Source: Bacillus benzoevorans
GTDB lineage: Bacteria; Bacillota; Bacilli; Bacillales; Cytobacillaceae
Reading direction: 5' to 3'
Length of the DNA stretch: 64,000 bases
NCBI RefSeq assembly: GCF_014207535.1
Contig: NZ_JACHGK010000004.1
Span: forward strand, 62,001-126,000
In this document: positions 52,842 through 60,886 of the stretch, piece by piece
Layout of the letters: every line of letters begins with the position of its first letter
How positions within the stretch are numbered: the stretch's first letter is position 1
The notes under the pieces: generated by a model
Seen by the model: only the letters and a program-made list of their open reading frames with translations
What the model was told of the DNA's origin: nothing
Databases searched by the model: none
Program-made: the position numbers and the translations under genes

Positions 52842-53684
52842 TTATTTCAAATTATCATTGAATTCTTTGATTAATTGCTGCTGATATTCTCCGGCGAAGG
52901 CACCATCGATAAACTTGGCTAATGCTTCATTTTTAAACCGATCCCAAGAGAACTTCTCTTTTCCGACAAGAATAGGGTAATACAGGACACCATTCTTATT
53001 CGCTGCGTCTAAGTCGCCAGGTGCATCGCCGACCATTAATACATGTGTATTGTCAAAGTCGAATTTCTTCATTTCTTGAATACAATAAGCTTTTGTTCCG
53101 GCTTCTTGACCTAGCATAACGTCTACATGTACAGCAAGTTCATGTCTTGTCCATTCATCTAAAACCGCTGCTCCGTTAGCAGAAGAAACGATGGCTACAT
53201 TGGCCACATTATTAGCAGCCTCTAATCCTTCTTTAGCGCCTTCAACTGGCTTGTCGCTGCCGGCTAATTTTGTTTCAATCGCATGATTAACCGCATTGCT
53301 CCACTGCAGTGCTTTCTTTAATTGCTCATCATTTGTTTTATCGATTTCTCTTTGCAGAGATGGAGCTGATAGTTCTGAAGTTGTTTCTGCCCATTTTTTA
53401 AAAGAAGAGATATCCGGCATCTCAATTCCTTCTTTTTCTAAAGCCGCAAATGTGGCTACAACCCCTTTAAAGCGATTGATCCCTCTTGTTTTTGTATAAA
53501 GATTGATATCGTTCCAAACTTCAAGAAAATGATCTTTAATATGATGAAGCTCCCAAGTATTCACAGCTTCTGGACCAAATGCCACTTTGTGTTTTATATC
53601 CATCGTGTCCATGGCGCAGCCGTCTGAATCGACACAAACTAGGAAGTCCTTTGTTTTTTGAAAATCCTCAATTCTATCCTTCAA
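52842..53684 (-). CDS. HAD-family hydrolase
   Basis: A 280-residue haloacid dehalogenase-like protein. Motif I is VCVDSDGCAMDTM (two catalytic Asp), motif II VSSANG, and motif IV LMVGDAPGDLDAA; a large helical cap lies between motifs I and II (about residues 30-165). Such enzymes remove phosphate from sugar phosphates or act as mutases. It lies between uxuB and the GH3 gene. Start is TTG at 53684 with GGGAGG eight bases upstream. The substrate is unknown. Confidence 0.8.
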   Translation of the reverse strand: MKDRIEDFQKTKDFLVCVDSDGCAMDTMDIKHKVAFGPEAVNTWELHHIKDHFLEVWNDINLYTKTRGINRFKGVVATFAALEKEGIEMPDISSFKKWAETTSELSAPSLQREIDKTNDEQLKKALQWSNAVNHAIETKLAGSDKPVEGAKEGLEAANNVANVAIVSSANGAAVLDEWTRHELAVHVDVMLGQEAGTKAYCIQEMKKFDFDNTHVLMVGDAPGDLDAANKNGVLYYPILVGKEKFSWDRFKNEALAKFIDGAFAGEYQQQLIKEFNDNLK

Positions 53685-53792
53685 GTAAATAACCTCCCAA
53701 ATGCTTCATATGTAAATCTATCCGTGCTTCTTTATCCTTTGAAAAAAAATAGAAGCTTATCCAATGAAAAACCTATAAGAATACATAATGAA

Positions 53793-53826
53793 GGCTGCTA
53801 CCCGCGTAAATCAGGGGGTAGCAGCC
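53793..53826. repeat. Hairpin between uxuB and HAD gene
   Basis: Perfect 11-bp inverted repeat GGCTGCTACCC / GGGTAGCAGCC with a 12-base loop and no T run; likely a processing or partial-termination site in the operon. Confidence 0.6.
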
Positions 53827-53849
53827 TAATGAAATATCGTGTTAACTAA

Positions 53850-54704
53850 TTAAACGCCAGTATACGAAGAGAATCCGCCATCGATAGGAAGAACAACGCC
53901 TGTTACAAAGCTTGCTGCTTCTTCGCTGGCAAAGAATAGAAGTCCACCGATTAATTCTTCTGCCTCGCCAAATCTGCCCATTGGCGTGCTGCCAAGAATC
54001 TTTCCAGTACGTGCAGTTGGAGAACCATCTTCATTAAATAATAATTTTTCATTTTGTTTTGTTACTAAGAATCCTGGTGCGATCGCATTAACACGGATAC
54101 CTGTTTTAGCAAAGTAAGTAGCTAACCATTGTGTAAAGTTGCTGATCGCTGCTTTTGCTCCGCTGTATGCTGGAATTTTTGTTAATGGTGTATAGGCATT
54201 CATCGATGATACATTGATGATGTTCGCGCCTTTCTTGCCAATCATATCTTTGGCAAATACTTGAGAAGGAAGCAAAGTACCTAAGAAGTTTAAGTCAAAG
54301 ACAAATCCTACCCCTTTTGGATCAAGTTCAAAGAACGTTTTTAGTTCAGGATTGTTTTTAACTGCTTCTACATCATAAAATTCATCATCCGTTGTTCCGC
54401 GAGGGTTGTTACCGCCTGCACCGTTCAATAGAATGTCACAAGTACCAAGCTCTCTATCGATGATTTCTTTCGCTTTTTCAAGAGCTTCTCTATCAAGTAC
54501 ATTTGCGGCCACACCAATTGCTGTGCCGCCAGCAGCTTTAATTTCTTCTGCTGCTTTATCTGCTGGTTCTTGATTCAAATCCACGATCGCCACTTTTGCT
54601 CCGCATTCAGCTAACGCTTTGGCAAAATAAGAACCAAGCACACCGCCGCCGCCTGTAACAACAGCAACTTTATTTGTTAAATCAACTTTAAATGGAACTG
54701 CCAT
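53850..54704 (-). CDS. uxuB: SDR-type fructuronate reductase (UxuB-like)
   Basis: A 284-residue short-chain dehydrogenase. It has the cofactor motif AVVTGGGGVLGSYFAKAL, NGAGGNNP, the catalytic Ser of INVSSMNAY and the YSGAKAAI catalytic Tyr/Lys. Bacillus UxuB (YjmF) is of this type and interconverts D-fructuronate and D-mannonate. The place next to uxuA supports that role over a gluconate dehydrogenase. It carries an extra loop (residues 100-130) compared with plain SDRs. It is 22 bases after uxuA. Confidence 0.83.
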   Translation of the reverse strand: MAVPFKVDLTNKVAVVTGGGGVLGSYFAKALAECGAKVAIVDLNQEPADKAAEEIKAAGGTAIGVAANVLDREALEKAKEIIDRELGTCDILLNGAGGNNPRGTTDDEFYDVEAVKNNPELKTFFELDPKGVGFVFDLNFLGTLLPSQVFAKDMIGKKGANIINVSSMNAYTPLTKIPAYSGAKAAISNFTQWLATYFAKTGIRVNAIAPGFLVTKQNEKLLFNEDGSPTARTGKILGSTPMGRFGEAEELIGGLLFFASEEAASFVTGVVLPIDGGFSSYTGV

Positions 54705-54726
54705 GATTAAATCCCCCTACTGTGAA

Positions 54727-55779
54727 TTATTTGCTTTGACGACTTTTTTGTTCAGCTTCCCATAAACCAGTTAAATACGTTGCCCCTAAGGCACGGTCAA
54801 ATAATCCGTAGCCCGGTTTGCCCGTTTCTCCCCAAATCATACGGCCGTGGTCAGGACGGATTGGACCTGTATAATTATTATCTGCCATTGCTTTAATGAT
54901 TTCGTACATATCGATTGAACCATATTCAGACACGTGCGCAGATTCTTGGAATGACTTTCCGCCAGTCAGCTTGATGTTACGCGCATGAACAAAGTTTACA
55001 CGGCCCTTTTCAAGGAAATAACGAAGCATTTCAGGGAAATTATTGCTTGGTTCAGCACCTAATGAACCGCTGCACATGGTAAGTCCATTGTTCGGGCTGT
55101 CATATAGGTTAATAAATCTTTCCAGATTTTCTTTGTTTGTAATAATACGCGGCAAACCAAAGATATCGTATGGAGGATCATCCGGGTGGATCGCCATTTT
55201 TACATTGGCTTCATCAGCAACCGGCATAATCGCTTTAATGAAATATTCAAGGTTTGCCCAGAGTTTTTCGTGATCTACATTTTTGTAGTGATCAAATAAC
55301 ACTTGTAAATCTTCTTTCTTGTAGCTGCTGTCCCATCCTGGAAGGGATAATTCACCACTTAATGGGTCCATCTTTTTGATTTTCTCTTCTTCAAAAATAA
55401 GTGCTGTTGAACCATCCGGCAGTTCATACTCTAATTCAGAGCGAGTCCAGTCAAAAATCGGCATAAAGTTGTAGCATACGCACGGAATGCCGGCTTTACC
55501 AAGGTTGCGTAATGTTTCTTTATAGTTTTCAATATATTTGTCACGTGTTGGAAGCCCGATTTTAATATCTTCATGAACCGGTACACTTTCAATAACAGAA
55601 ATATGCAAACCTGCATCTTCGACTGTCTTTTTTAATTCCATAACCTTATCAAGCGGCCAAGCTTCCCCTACAGGGATATCATAAATAGCTGTTACAATCC
55701 CTTTCATTCCGGGGATTTGACGGATATACTCTAAAGGGATCGAATCAGTTTTTCCATACCAACGGAAACCCATTTCCAT
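54727..55779 (-). CDS. uxuA: D-mannonate dehydratase (UxuA)
   Basis: A 350-residue UxuA-type dehydratase that converts D-mannonate to 2-keto-3-deoxygluconate. Family marks are FRWYGKTDSIPLEYIRQIPGMKG-like start (seen as YGKTDSIPLEYIRQIPG), CYNFMPIFDWTRSEL, KMAIHPDDPPYDIFGLPRI and RPDHGRMIWGE with metal-binding His, Cys and Asp. ATG at 55779 has AGGAGG eight bases upstream. It lies between uxaC and uxuB. Confidence 0.95.
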   Translation of the reverse strand: MEMGFRWYGKTDSIPLEYIRQIPGMKGIVTAIYDIPVGEAWPLDKVMELKKTVEDAGLHISVIESVPVHEDIKIGLPTRDKYIENYKETLRNLGKAGIPCVCYNFMPIFDWTRSELEYELPDGSTALIFEEEKIKKMDPLSGELSLPGWDSSYKKEDLQVLFDHYKNVDHEKLWANLEYFIKAIMPVADEANVKMAIHPDDPPYDIFGLPRIITNKENLERFINLYDSPNNGLTMCSGSLGAEPSNNFPEMLRYFLEKGRVNFVHARNIKLTGGKSFQESAHVSEYGSIDMYEIIKAMADNNYTGPIRPDHGRMIWGETGKPGYGLFDRALGATYLTGLWEAEQKSRQSK

Positions 55780-55792
55780 TTTCTTTTCCTCC

Positions 55793-57208
55793 TTAATCTA
55801 ACTCTATACTGAAATATTTTTTTGCATTATTAAAACAAATATTCTCAATCAGGCTTTGCAGCATCGCTTGGTCATTTGGGATTTCTCCAGCTTCTACCCA
55901 TTCTCCGACTAAATTACAAAGAATGCGGCGGAAATATTCGTGGCGGCTATAAGATATAAAGCTGCGTGAATCTGTCAGCATGCCAACAAAGTGAGCCAGT
56001 AAACCTTGATCCGCTAATGAAGATAATTGGCGAATCATACCCGGTTTTGTATCATTAAACCACCAGCCGGAACCGAATTGAATCTTGCCCGGAATACCTG
56101 ACTCTGCCTGGAAGTTTTGAATCGTGCTTCCAATGAGTTCATTGTGAACAGGATTTAAATTATAAATAATAGTTTTTGGCAGAGCATCCTGCTGTTCGCA
56201 TGCATCAAGCAAAGCATTTAATGGAGCAGCTACTTCACCTTGGTCACTAATCGAATCAAACCCGGCATCCGGTCCAAGTTTCTTGAACATTTTCGTATTA
56301 TTATTACGGATCGCACCAAAGTGGATTTGCATCGCCCAATCTTTTTGCTTGTATTCCTTGGCAAGGAAAATCAGGAGCGCTGTTTTAAATTTCTTTTCAT
56401 CTTCAAGACTGACCTTTTCACCTTTAAGCCCGGCCAGATAAATTCGTTCTAATTCACTTGGCTCTGACTGAGCAAATGGAATTTCACTTAAACCATGGTC
56501 AGAAATGCGGCAGCCTTTATCGTGGAAATATTGCACTCTCTCACCGATAGCTTGTACATATTCTGAATAAGTGGATAACGCTTTATTCGTTACTTTTTCA
56601 AGTGCTTTGACAAAAGGAACAAACGTATCTTTATTGATTTCTAATCCTTTATCCGGACGGAATGTCGGAAGGACCTTAACGCCGAAATCCTTTTGCTGCT
56701 TAATTTGTTCATGATAGTGCAAATCATCTGTTGGATCATCTGTTGTACAAATGACTTTGACATTAGATTTTTTGATTAAACTTTGACAAGAAAACTCGTC
56801 CTGCTGCAGCAGTTCATTACATTGATTCCAAATTTGTTCGCATGTATCTGGATTCAGTAATGCATCTATATTAAAGTATTTTTTTAATTCTAAATGTGTC
56901 CAATGATAAAGCGGATTCCCCACTGTAAAGGGAACCGTTTCCGCCCAGGCCTTGAACTTTTCTTTCGGATCCGCGTCTCCGGTAATATACTTCTCCGTAA
57001 TACCATGCGCTCTTAAGCCTCTCCATTTGTAATGGTCGCCTTCAAGCCAAAGTTCTGTTATGTTGTTAAACTTTCTGTTTTCAGCAATATCCTTTGGTGA
57101 AAGATGGCAATGATAATCATAGATGGGCATGTCTTTTGCGTATTTATGATATAAGTCAACAGCTGTTTGATTATTTAAGATGAAATTATCGTGGATAAAA
57201 GATGCCAT
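55793..57208 (-). CDS. uxaC: Glucuronate isomerase (UxaC)
   Basis: A 471-residue uronate isomerase turning D-glucuronate into D-fructuronate (or galacturonate into tagaturonate). Typical stretches are MPIYDYHCHLSPKDIAENR, WHLE-like WTHLELKKYF, WAMQIHFGAIRNNN, GFDSISD and GWWFNDTK. No uxaA/uxaB (altronate branch) is present here, so glucuronate is the likely substrate. It is 80 bases after kdgA and 13 before uxuA. Confidence 0.95.
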   Translation of the reverse strand: MASFIHDNFILNNQTAVDLYHKYAKDMPIYDYHCHLSPKDIAENRKFNNITELWLEGDHYKWRGLRAHGITEKYITGDADPKEKFKAWAETVPFTVGNPLYHWTHLELKKYFNIDALLNPDTCEQIWNQCNELLQQDEFSCQSLIKKSNVKVICTTDDPTDDLHYHEQIKQQKDFGVKVLPTFRPDKGLEINKDTFVPFVKALEKVTNKALSTYSEYVQAIGERVQYFHDKGCRISDHGLSEIPFAQSEPSELERIYLAGLKGEKVSLEDEKKFKTALLIFLAKEYKQKDWAMQIHFGAIRNNNTKMFKKLGPDAGFDSISDQGEVAAPLNALLDACEQQDALPKTIIYNLNPVHNELIGSTIQNFQAESGIPGKIQFGSGWWFNDTKPGMIRQLSSLADQGLLAHFVGMLTDSRSFISYSRHEYFRRILCNLVGEWVEAGEIPNDQAMLQSLIENICFNNAKKYFSIELD

Positions 57209-57288
57209 TCACTTTTCCTCCCCTTGTCTTAAATGTGTAAACATTGAAAAATTTATTTATTTAGAAGGATTCAATTGATCCGATATTT

Positions 57289-57933
57289 TTAAGCTTTTAC
57301 GGATGCGATTTTATCCATGAATTGGCGTGCTACTTGTTCAACGGAGCTGTAATCTCCATTTACTACACCTTTTGTTAAGGCGCTGCCAATTCCAACGGCA
57401 AATGCACCATTGTTGATCCATTTATCAACGTTATCAACGCTTACACCGCCTGATGGCATTAATGCCACATGGGGGATTGGACCTTTCACATCTTTAATAA
57501 AACCAGGGCCCATTAAACTTCCAGGGAAGAGCTTTACAACATCTACACCCAGGGTTAGTGCTTCCATGATTTCAGTTACTGAACCGCAGCCAGGCAAGTA
57601 TGGTACGCAGTAGCGGTTACACATAACAGCAATTTTCGCATCAAGATGAGGGCTTACAATGTAACGTGCACCTTTCATAATGGCGATTCTAGCTGTTTCT
57701 TCGTCCAATACTGTACCCGCGCCGACAATCATGCCTTTTTCGCCTAAAGCCGATAATTCGGCAATAGCATCCTCTGCTCCAGGAGTAGAAAACGTCACTT
57801 CTAGAGAACGAATTCCGCCTTTAAATGCCGCTTTTGAAATTTCAACTGCATCTTGTTTATTTTTCCCGCGAATAACGGCAACTGCATATCCTTCATGCAT
57901 TTCTTGGAGAACTTCAAATTTCGGTAACATCAT
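57289..57933 (-). CDS. kdgA: KDPG aldolase (KdgA/Eda)
   Basis: A 214-residue class I aldolase that splits 2-keto-3-deoxy-6-phosphogluconate into pyruvate and glyceraldehyde-3-phosphate. Catalytic parts are LEVTFSTPGAEDAI (Glu region), VGAGTVLDEETA and the Schiff-base Lys in VVKLFPGSLMGPGFIK. ATG at 57933 has GGGG six bases upstream. First gene of the operon; the KDG kinase needed before it is not in the window. Confidence 0.94.
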   Translation of the reverse strand: MMLPKFEVLQEMHEGYAVAVIRGKNKQDAVEISKAAFKGGIRSLEVTFSTPGAEDAIAELSALGEKGMIVGAGTVLDEETARIAIMKGARYIVSPHLDAKIAVMCNRYCVPYLPGCGSVTEIMEALTLGVDVVKLFPGSLMGPGFIKDVKGPIPHVALMPSGGVSVDNVDKWINNGAFAVGIGSALTKGVVNGDYSSVEQVARQFMDKIASVKA

Positions 57934-58130
57934 TCAACACCCCTGCTTGAGTTTCTTTATATGTTTTATCTTTATTGATAGCAAAACGTTAAAGCTTAGA
58001 AACCAGCTACACTTTATTTTTATCAAACAAAAGGCTGATCCATTTCATTCAACTATTAATATGTACATCCCATGGAAATATATCCGATAACGAATCAGCT
58101 GTTCATTTGACGCATATACAGAAAAAAAAT

Positions 58131-58156
58131 TCTGTATACTTGTATACTAGCATACT
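58131..58156. promoter_or_regulatory. GTATAC operator, site D
   Basis: TCTGTATACTTGTATACTAG followed by CATACT: two GTATAC cores nine bases apart, about 200 bases upstream of kdgA. The gap 57934-58241 shows no other gene. Confidence 0.55.
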
Positions 58157-58202
58157 CTTATGAGTGTGACAAGCGAATATTGTATGCTTTTACATTTTCT
58201 TT

Positions 58203-58230
58203 ATAAAAAAAAGAGGCTGAAAGCTCAGCC
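58203..58230 (-). terminator. Terminator of the GntR gene
   Basis: GGCTGA / TCAGCC stem with a four-base loop and a T-rich tail (CTCTTTTTTTT) on the minus strand. Confidence 0.75.
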
Positions 58231-58241
58231 CCCTTTAATCC

Positions 58242-58961
58242 TTATTGAAAGATCGGCATTTTATAGGAAAGATCAAAATAATCGGCATAAGGGCTGTCAG
58301 GCTGATACAATTTTCCCCAATTCTTTGTCGGCTTGAGAATATGAGTATGGACAACCTCTTCTACATGTTCGATATCCTTTTCCTCAATCACTTTGATAAT
58401 ATTTTTATGCTCTATGAATGCCGTATAGAAAGAATTCTCCATTTCTGAAAGAACCCTCATCCGATTATAATGGGTGCTCAGCCTTGTAATCGCATCCCAA
58501 ACATGCTCTTTGTTATTTCCTTGAAAAATAATTGAGTGAAATTTAGTATCCAATTTATGGAATGCTAAGCCATCTGTAGCTTTTCGCTCAATGATCTCCT
58601 CTTGTAAAGCTACATTCCGCTTCAGCTCACGCAGCTTGTCTTCCGGAAAAGAATCACAGGCCATCTTCATAATTTCTTTTTCTAACGTGTAGCGCATAAA
58701 AGCCGCTTCCTCAATTAATTGCGGTTTTATTTTCGAAATATATGATCCCACCTGTGGAAGTACTTCAACAAGGTGCTCTTCTCTTAATTTTCCCATCACT
58801 TCCCGTATAGGTGTACGGGATATTTGCAATGCATCAGCCAGCTCTACTTCACTGATTGCTTGACCCGGCCTTAGTTTTAGCGACATGATCCCTTCTTTGA
58901 TGACCCTGTATGAATATTCTTTGTTGTTCTCACCGGCTAGTCTTGCAGATCCTTTAAACAT
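58242..58961 (-). CDS. GntR-family (FCD) regulator of the island
   Basis: A 239-residue FadR-subfamily regulator. The winged helix (residues 15-75) has GQAISEVELADALQISRTPI and REVMGKLREEHLVEVLPQVG; the helical FCD effector domain follows, with conserved metal or ligand residues (FHSIIFQGN, EHKNIIKVI, HTHILKPT). GntR/FCD proteins such as UxuR and ExuR control hexuronate genes, and the GTATAC core of the island's repeated motif resembles the known UxuR/ExuR sites, so this is the probable binder. A site (E) lies in its own promoter region. Confidence 0.88.
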   Translation of the reverse strand: MFKGSARLAGENNKEYSYRVIKEGIMSLKLRPGQAISEVELADALQISRTPIREVMGKLREEHLVEVLPQVGSYISKIKPQLIEEAAFMRYTLEKEIMKMACDSFPEDKLRELKRNVALQEEIIERKATDGLAFHKLDTKFHSIIFQGNNKEHVWDAITRLSTHYNRMRVLSEMENSFYTAFIEHKNIIKVIEEKDIEHVEEVVHTHILKPTKNWGKLYQPDSPYADYFDLSYKMPIFQ

Positions 58962-59071
58962 GATCTTTTACACTCCCATTGTTAGTTAATGATATCCGAT
59001 AATGTTGTTAATTTTTATTATAACGACTTAGTAATAGTTAGATACCAGATAATATCCGGAAAAAAGACATT

Positions 59072-59098
59072 ATACTCGATACTAGTATTCTAGCATTC
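59072..59098. promoter_or_regulatory. GTATAC-type operator, site E
   Basis: CGATACTAGTATTCTAGCAT, between the divergent GntR and IclR genes. It is a weaker match (GTATTC in place of GTATAC) but keeps the ACTAGTAT and CTAGCAT flanks. Confidence 0.45.
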
Positions 59099-59122
59099 GA
59101 AATTTATTTTTTCTAGTCTAAA

Positions 59123-59136
59123 TGTATTCGCTTTCA
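59123..59136. promoter_or_regulatory. cre-like site in the GntR-IclR gap
   Basis: Minus strand TGAAAGCGAATACA matches all but one position of the cre consensus. The gap 58962-59298 otherwise holds only operator site E and AT-rich promoter sequence. Confidence 0.45.
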
Positions 59137-59298
59137 GTCATTTTTTTGGAATTAGTTCTTTTATTATATTTCTTTATACCCAAAAAAAGAAAAGACAGCC
59201 GCATAAGTCATCTATATGGCTGACTTACACAAAATTATTTATCTATGCTACAATGATCTTTAGTCAATCATATTAGTTTTTAGGAAAGGAAACTCTCC

Positions 59299-60063
59299 AT
59301 GATTCAGAAAGAAAGGGTTCAATCCGTTGAACGTGCTCTTACCATTCTTGAAATTGTTGCGGAACACGATGGAATTGGCCTGACCGAGATAAGCAAGACG
59401 GCACAATTAAATAAAGCAACCGTTCATCGTTTATTATCCACTTTAATCTCCATGGGATATGTGGAACAGAACGAAAAAACAGGGCATTATGAGTTAACAT
59501 TCAAATTATTTCAATTAGGAAATAATAAGGTAGAACAAATCGATTCCTTTAAAATAGCCCGAAGCTATATCAGTGAGCTATCTAATTTAATTGGAGAAAC
59601 GGTTCACCTGGTTGTTGAAGATAATAAAGAAGTGGTCTATATTGATAAATTTGAACCTAGTAAAGTGTTATTCCGGATGCATTCAAGGGTTGGAAAAAGA
59701 GCGCCTATGTACTGTACAGCAGTTGGAAAAGCATTGCTTGCCCACTATACAGACGAAATCATCAAAGAAGTATGGGATAATAGTGAAATAAAACAAATCA
59801 CCCCGAATACAATTACGGATTTCGATTCATTTATGCAGGAGGCAGCCAGGATTCGCTCAAATGGATATGCGGTTGACAACGAAGAGAATGAAATGGGGAT
59901 TTACTGCATTGCTTCTGTTTTTTATAACCATAAGGGAATGGTGGAGGGTGCTTTTAGTATCTCTATACCGATGGTACGTTTTAAAGAAACAGATCCAGAC
60001 TTTTATATCAAAAAATCACTGGAATACAGTACGAAGATTTCCCAATCTCTTGGATACCGCTGA
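59299..60063 (+). CDS. IclR-family regulator (KdgR-like)
   Basis: A 254-residue IclR regulator. The N-terminal winged helix has ERALTILEIVAEHDGIGLTE and ISKTAQLNKATVHRLLSTLI; the C-terminal effector domain has VGKRAPMYCTAVGKALLAHY and NEENEMGIYCIASVF. IclR proteins of this type (KdgR) commonly repress KDG and uronate genes. ATG at 59299 has AGGAAAGGA upstream. It is divergent from the GntR gene, so the island has three local regulators. Confidence 0.87.
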   Translation: MIQKERVQSVERALTILEIVAEHDGIGLTEISKTAQLNKATVHRLLSTLISMGYVEQNEKTGHYELTFKLFQLGNNKVEQIDSFKIARSYISELSNLIGETVHLVVEDNKEVVYIDKFEPSKVLFRMHSRVGKRAPMYCTAVGKALLAHYTDEIIKEVWDNSEIKQITPNTITDFDSFMQEAARIRSNGYAVDNEENEMGIYCIASVFYNHKGMVEGAFSISIPMVRFKETDPDFYIKKSLEYSTKISQSLGYR

Positions 60064-60084
60064 TTATGGGAAGCATGCAAAAGA

Positions 60085-60124
60085 AAAACCAATGGGCAAC
60101 GGTTCATCTGTTCATTGGTTTTCC
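60085..60124. terminator. Terminator of the IclR gene
   Basis: Perfect 10-bp stem AAAACCAATG / CATTGGTTTT with an 18-base loop, between the IclR gene and the converging coat gene. Confidence 0.75.
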
Positions 60125-60133
60125 TCCTGTACA

Positions 60134-60808
60134 TTAGGGAATATGCACTGTTTTTAAATGAGTTAATTTCCAAAATGTGTTGTTCCCCTGGGCATTGACA
60201 AGTTCCACTATATTATTGGCGACGCTTTTTAGTACTCCCACTTTATTTGGATGATCTCCGAGATCAAAAACAAGCAATTGATTTTCATATTTTTTAATTT
60301 GTTCATCGAATGATCTAGCTAAGGGAATCGCAGCCGGCACAACGGGTAATTCTTTATTGCTTAAAAGATAAGGTGTAAGCTGTTTGGAATACGGGGTCAG
60401 CCTTTTCAAATGCTGCATGGAAATAAAAAGATTTTTATAAACGGGGGAATAAAATACCACATAGTCATTTAACACACTCGTAATATAGCCGTGTATCGAT
60501 TTATTGCCTGTCACAAAAACTTCAAGAAACTGCCCTTTTGCATTTGTGAGAATTTTACGATAGGAAATTTCCTCTTTCTCCTGTAAAAAAGGCATATCCT
60601 CAGAAGGCTGCGGTGTATCTTCCTCATTAAATTTCTTTTCTCTTTCCTTTATATTGTGCAGATGCAGCATCGGTATATAATGATAGTCCTGACCATCAAA
60701 CAGCACCAATATATCAAGACCTATATCAATGAGGATCCCGGAAAAGACCGTTTTGCCTGATATTTCAACTTCCACTTCCTTACCGCAGAGATTCTTTAAT
60801 CCATTCAT
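60134..60808 (-). CDS. CotB-related spore coat protein with Sm-like domains
   Basis: A 224-residue protein with what look like three Sm-like small beta-barrels: LCGKEVEVEISGKTVFSGIL (residues 5-50), FLEVFVTGNKSIHGYITSVL (90-140) and LLVFDLGDHPNKVGVLKSV (175-222). They resemble the CotB repeat of the next gene but lack its RGGPES motif. Being 78 bases downstream of cotB it is likely part of the same coat transcript. Its exact role is not known. ATG at 60808 lies behind GGAGGAGG; the longer frame has no such signal. Confidence 0.62.
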   Translation of the reverse strand: MNGLKNLCGKEVEVEISGKTVFSGILIDIGLDILVLFDGQDYHYIPMLHLHNIKEREKKFNEEDTPQPSEDMPFLQEKEEISYRKILTNAKGQFLEVFVTGNKSIHGYITSVLNDYVVFYSPVYKNLFISMQHLKRLTPYSKQLTPYLLSNKELPVVPAAIPLARSFDEQIKKYENQLLVFDLGDHPNKVGVLKSVANNIVELVNAQGNNTFWKLTHLKTVHIP

Positions 60809-60886
60809 TCTGCCTCCTCCTTTCACCCTTATTAGACAAATGGTGCACAGCAGGTAATGCTTATGCACCATCATCAACAATTAGAT

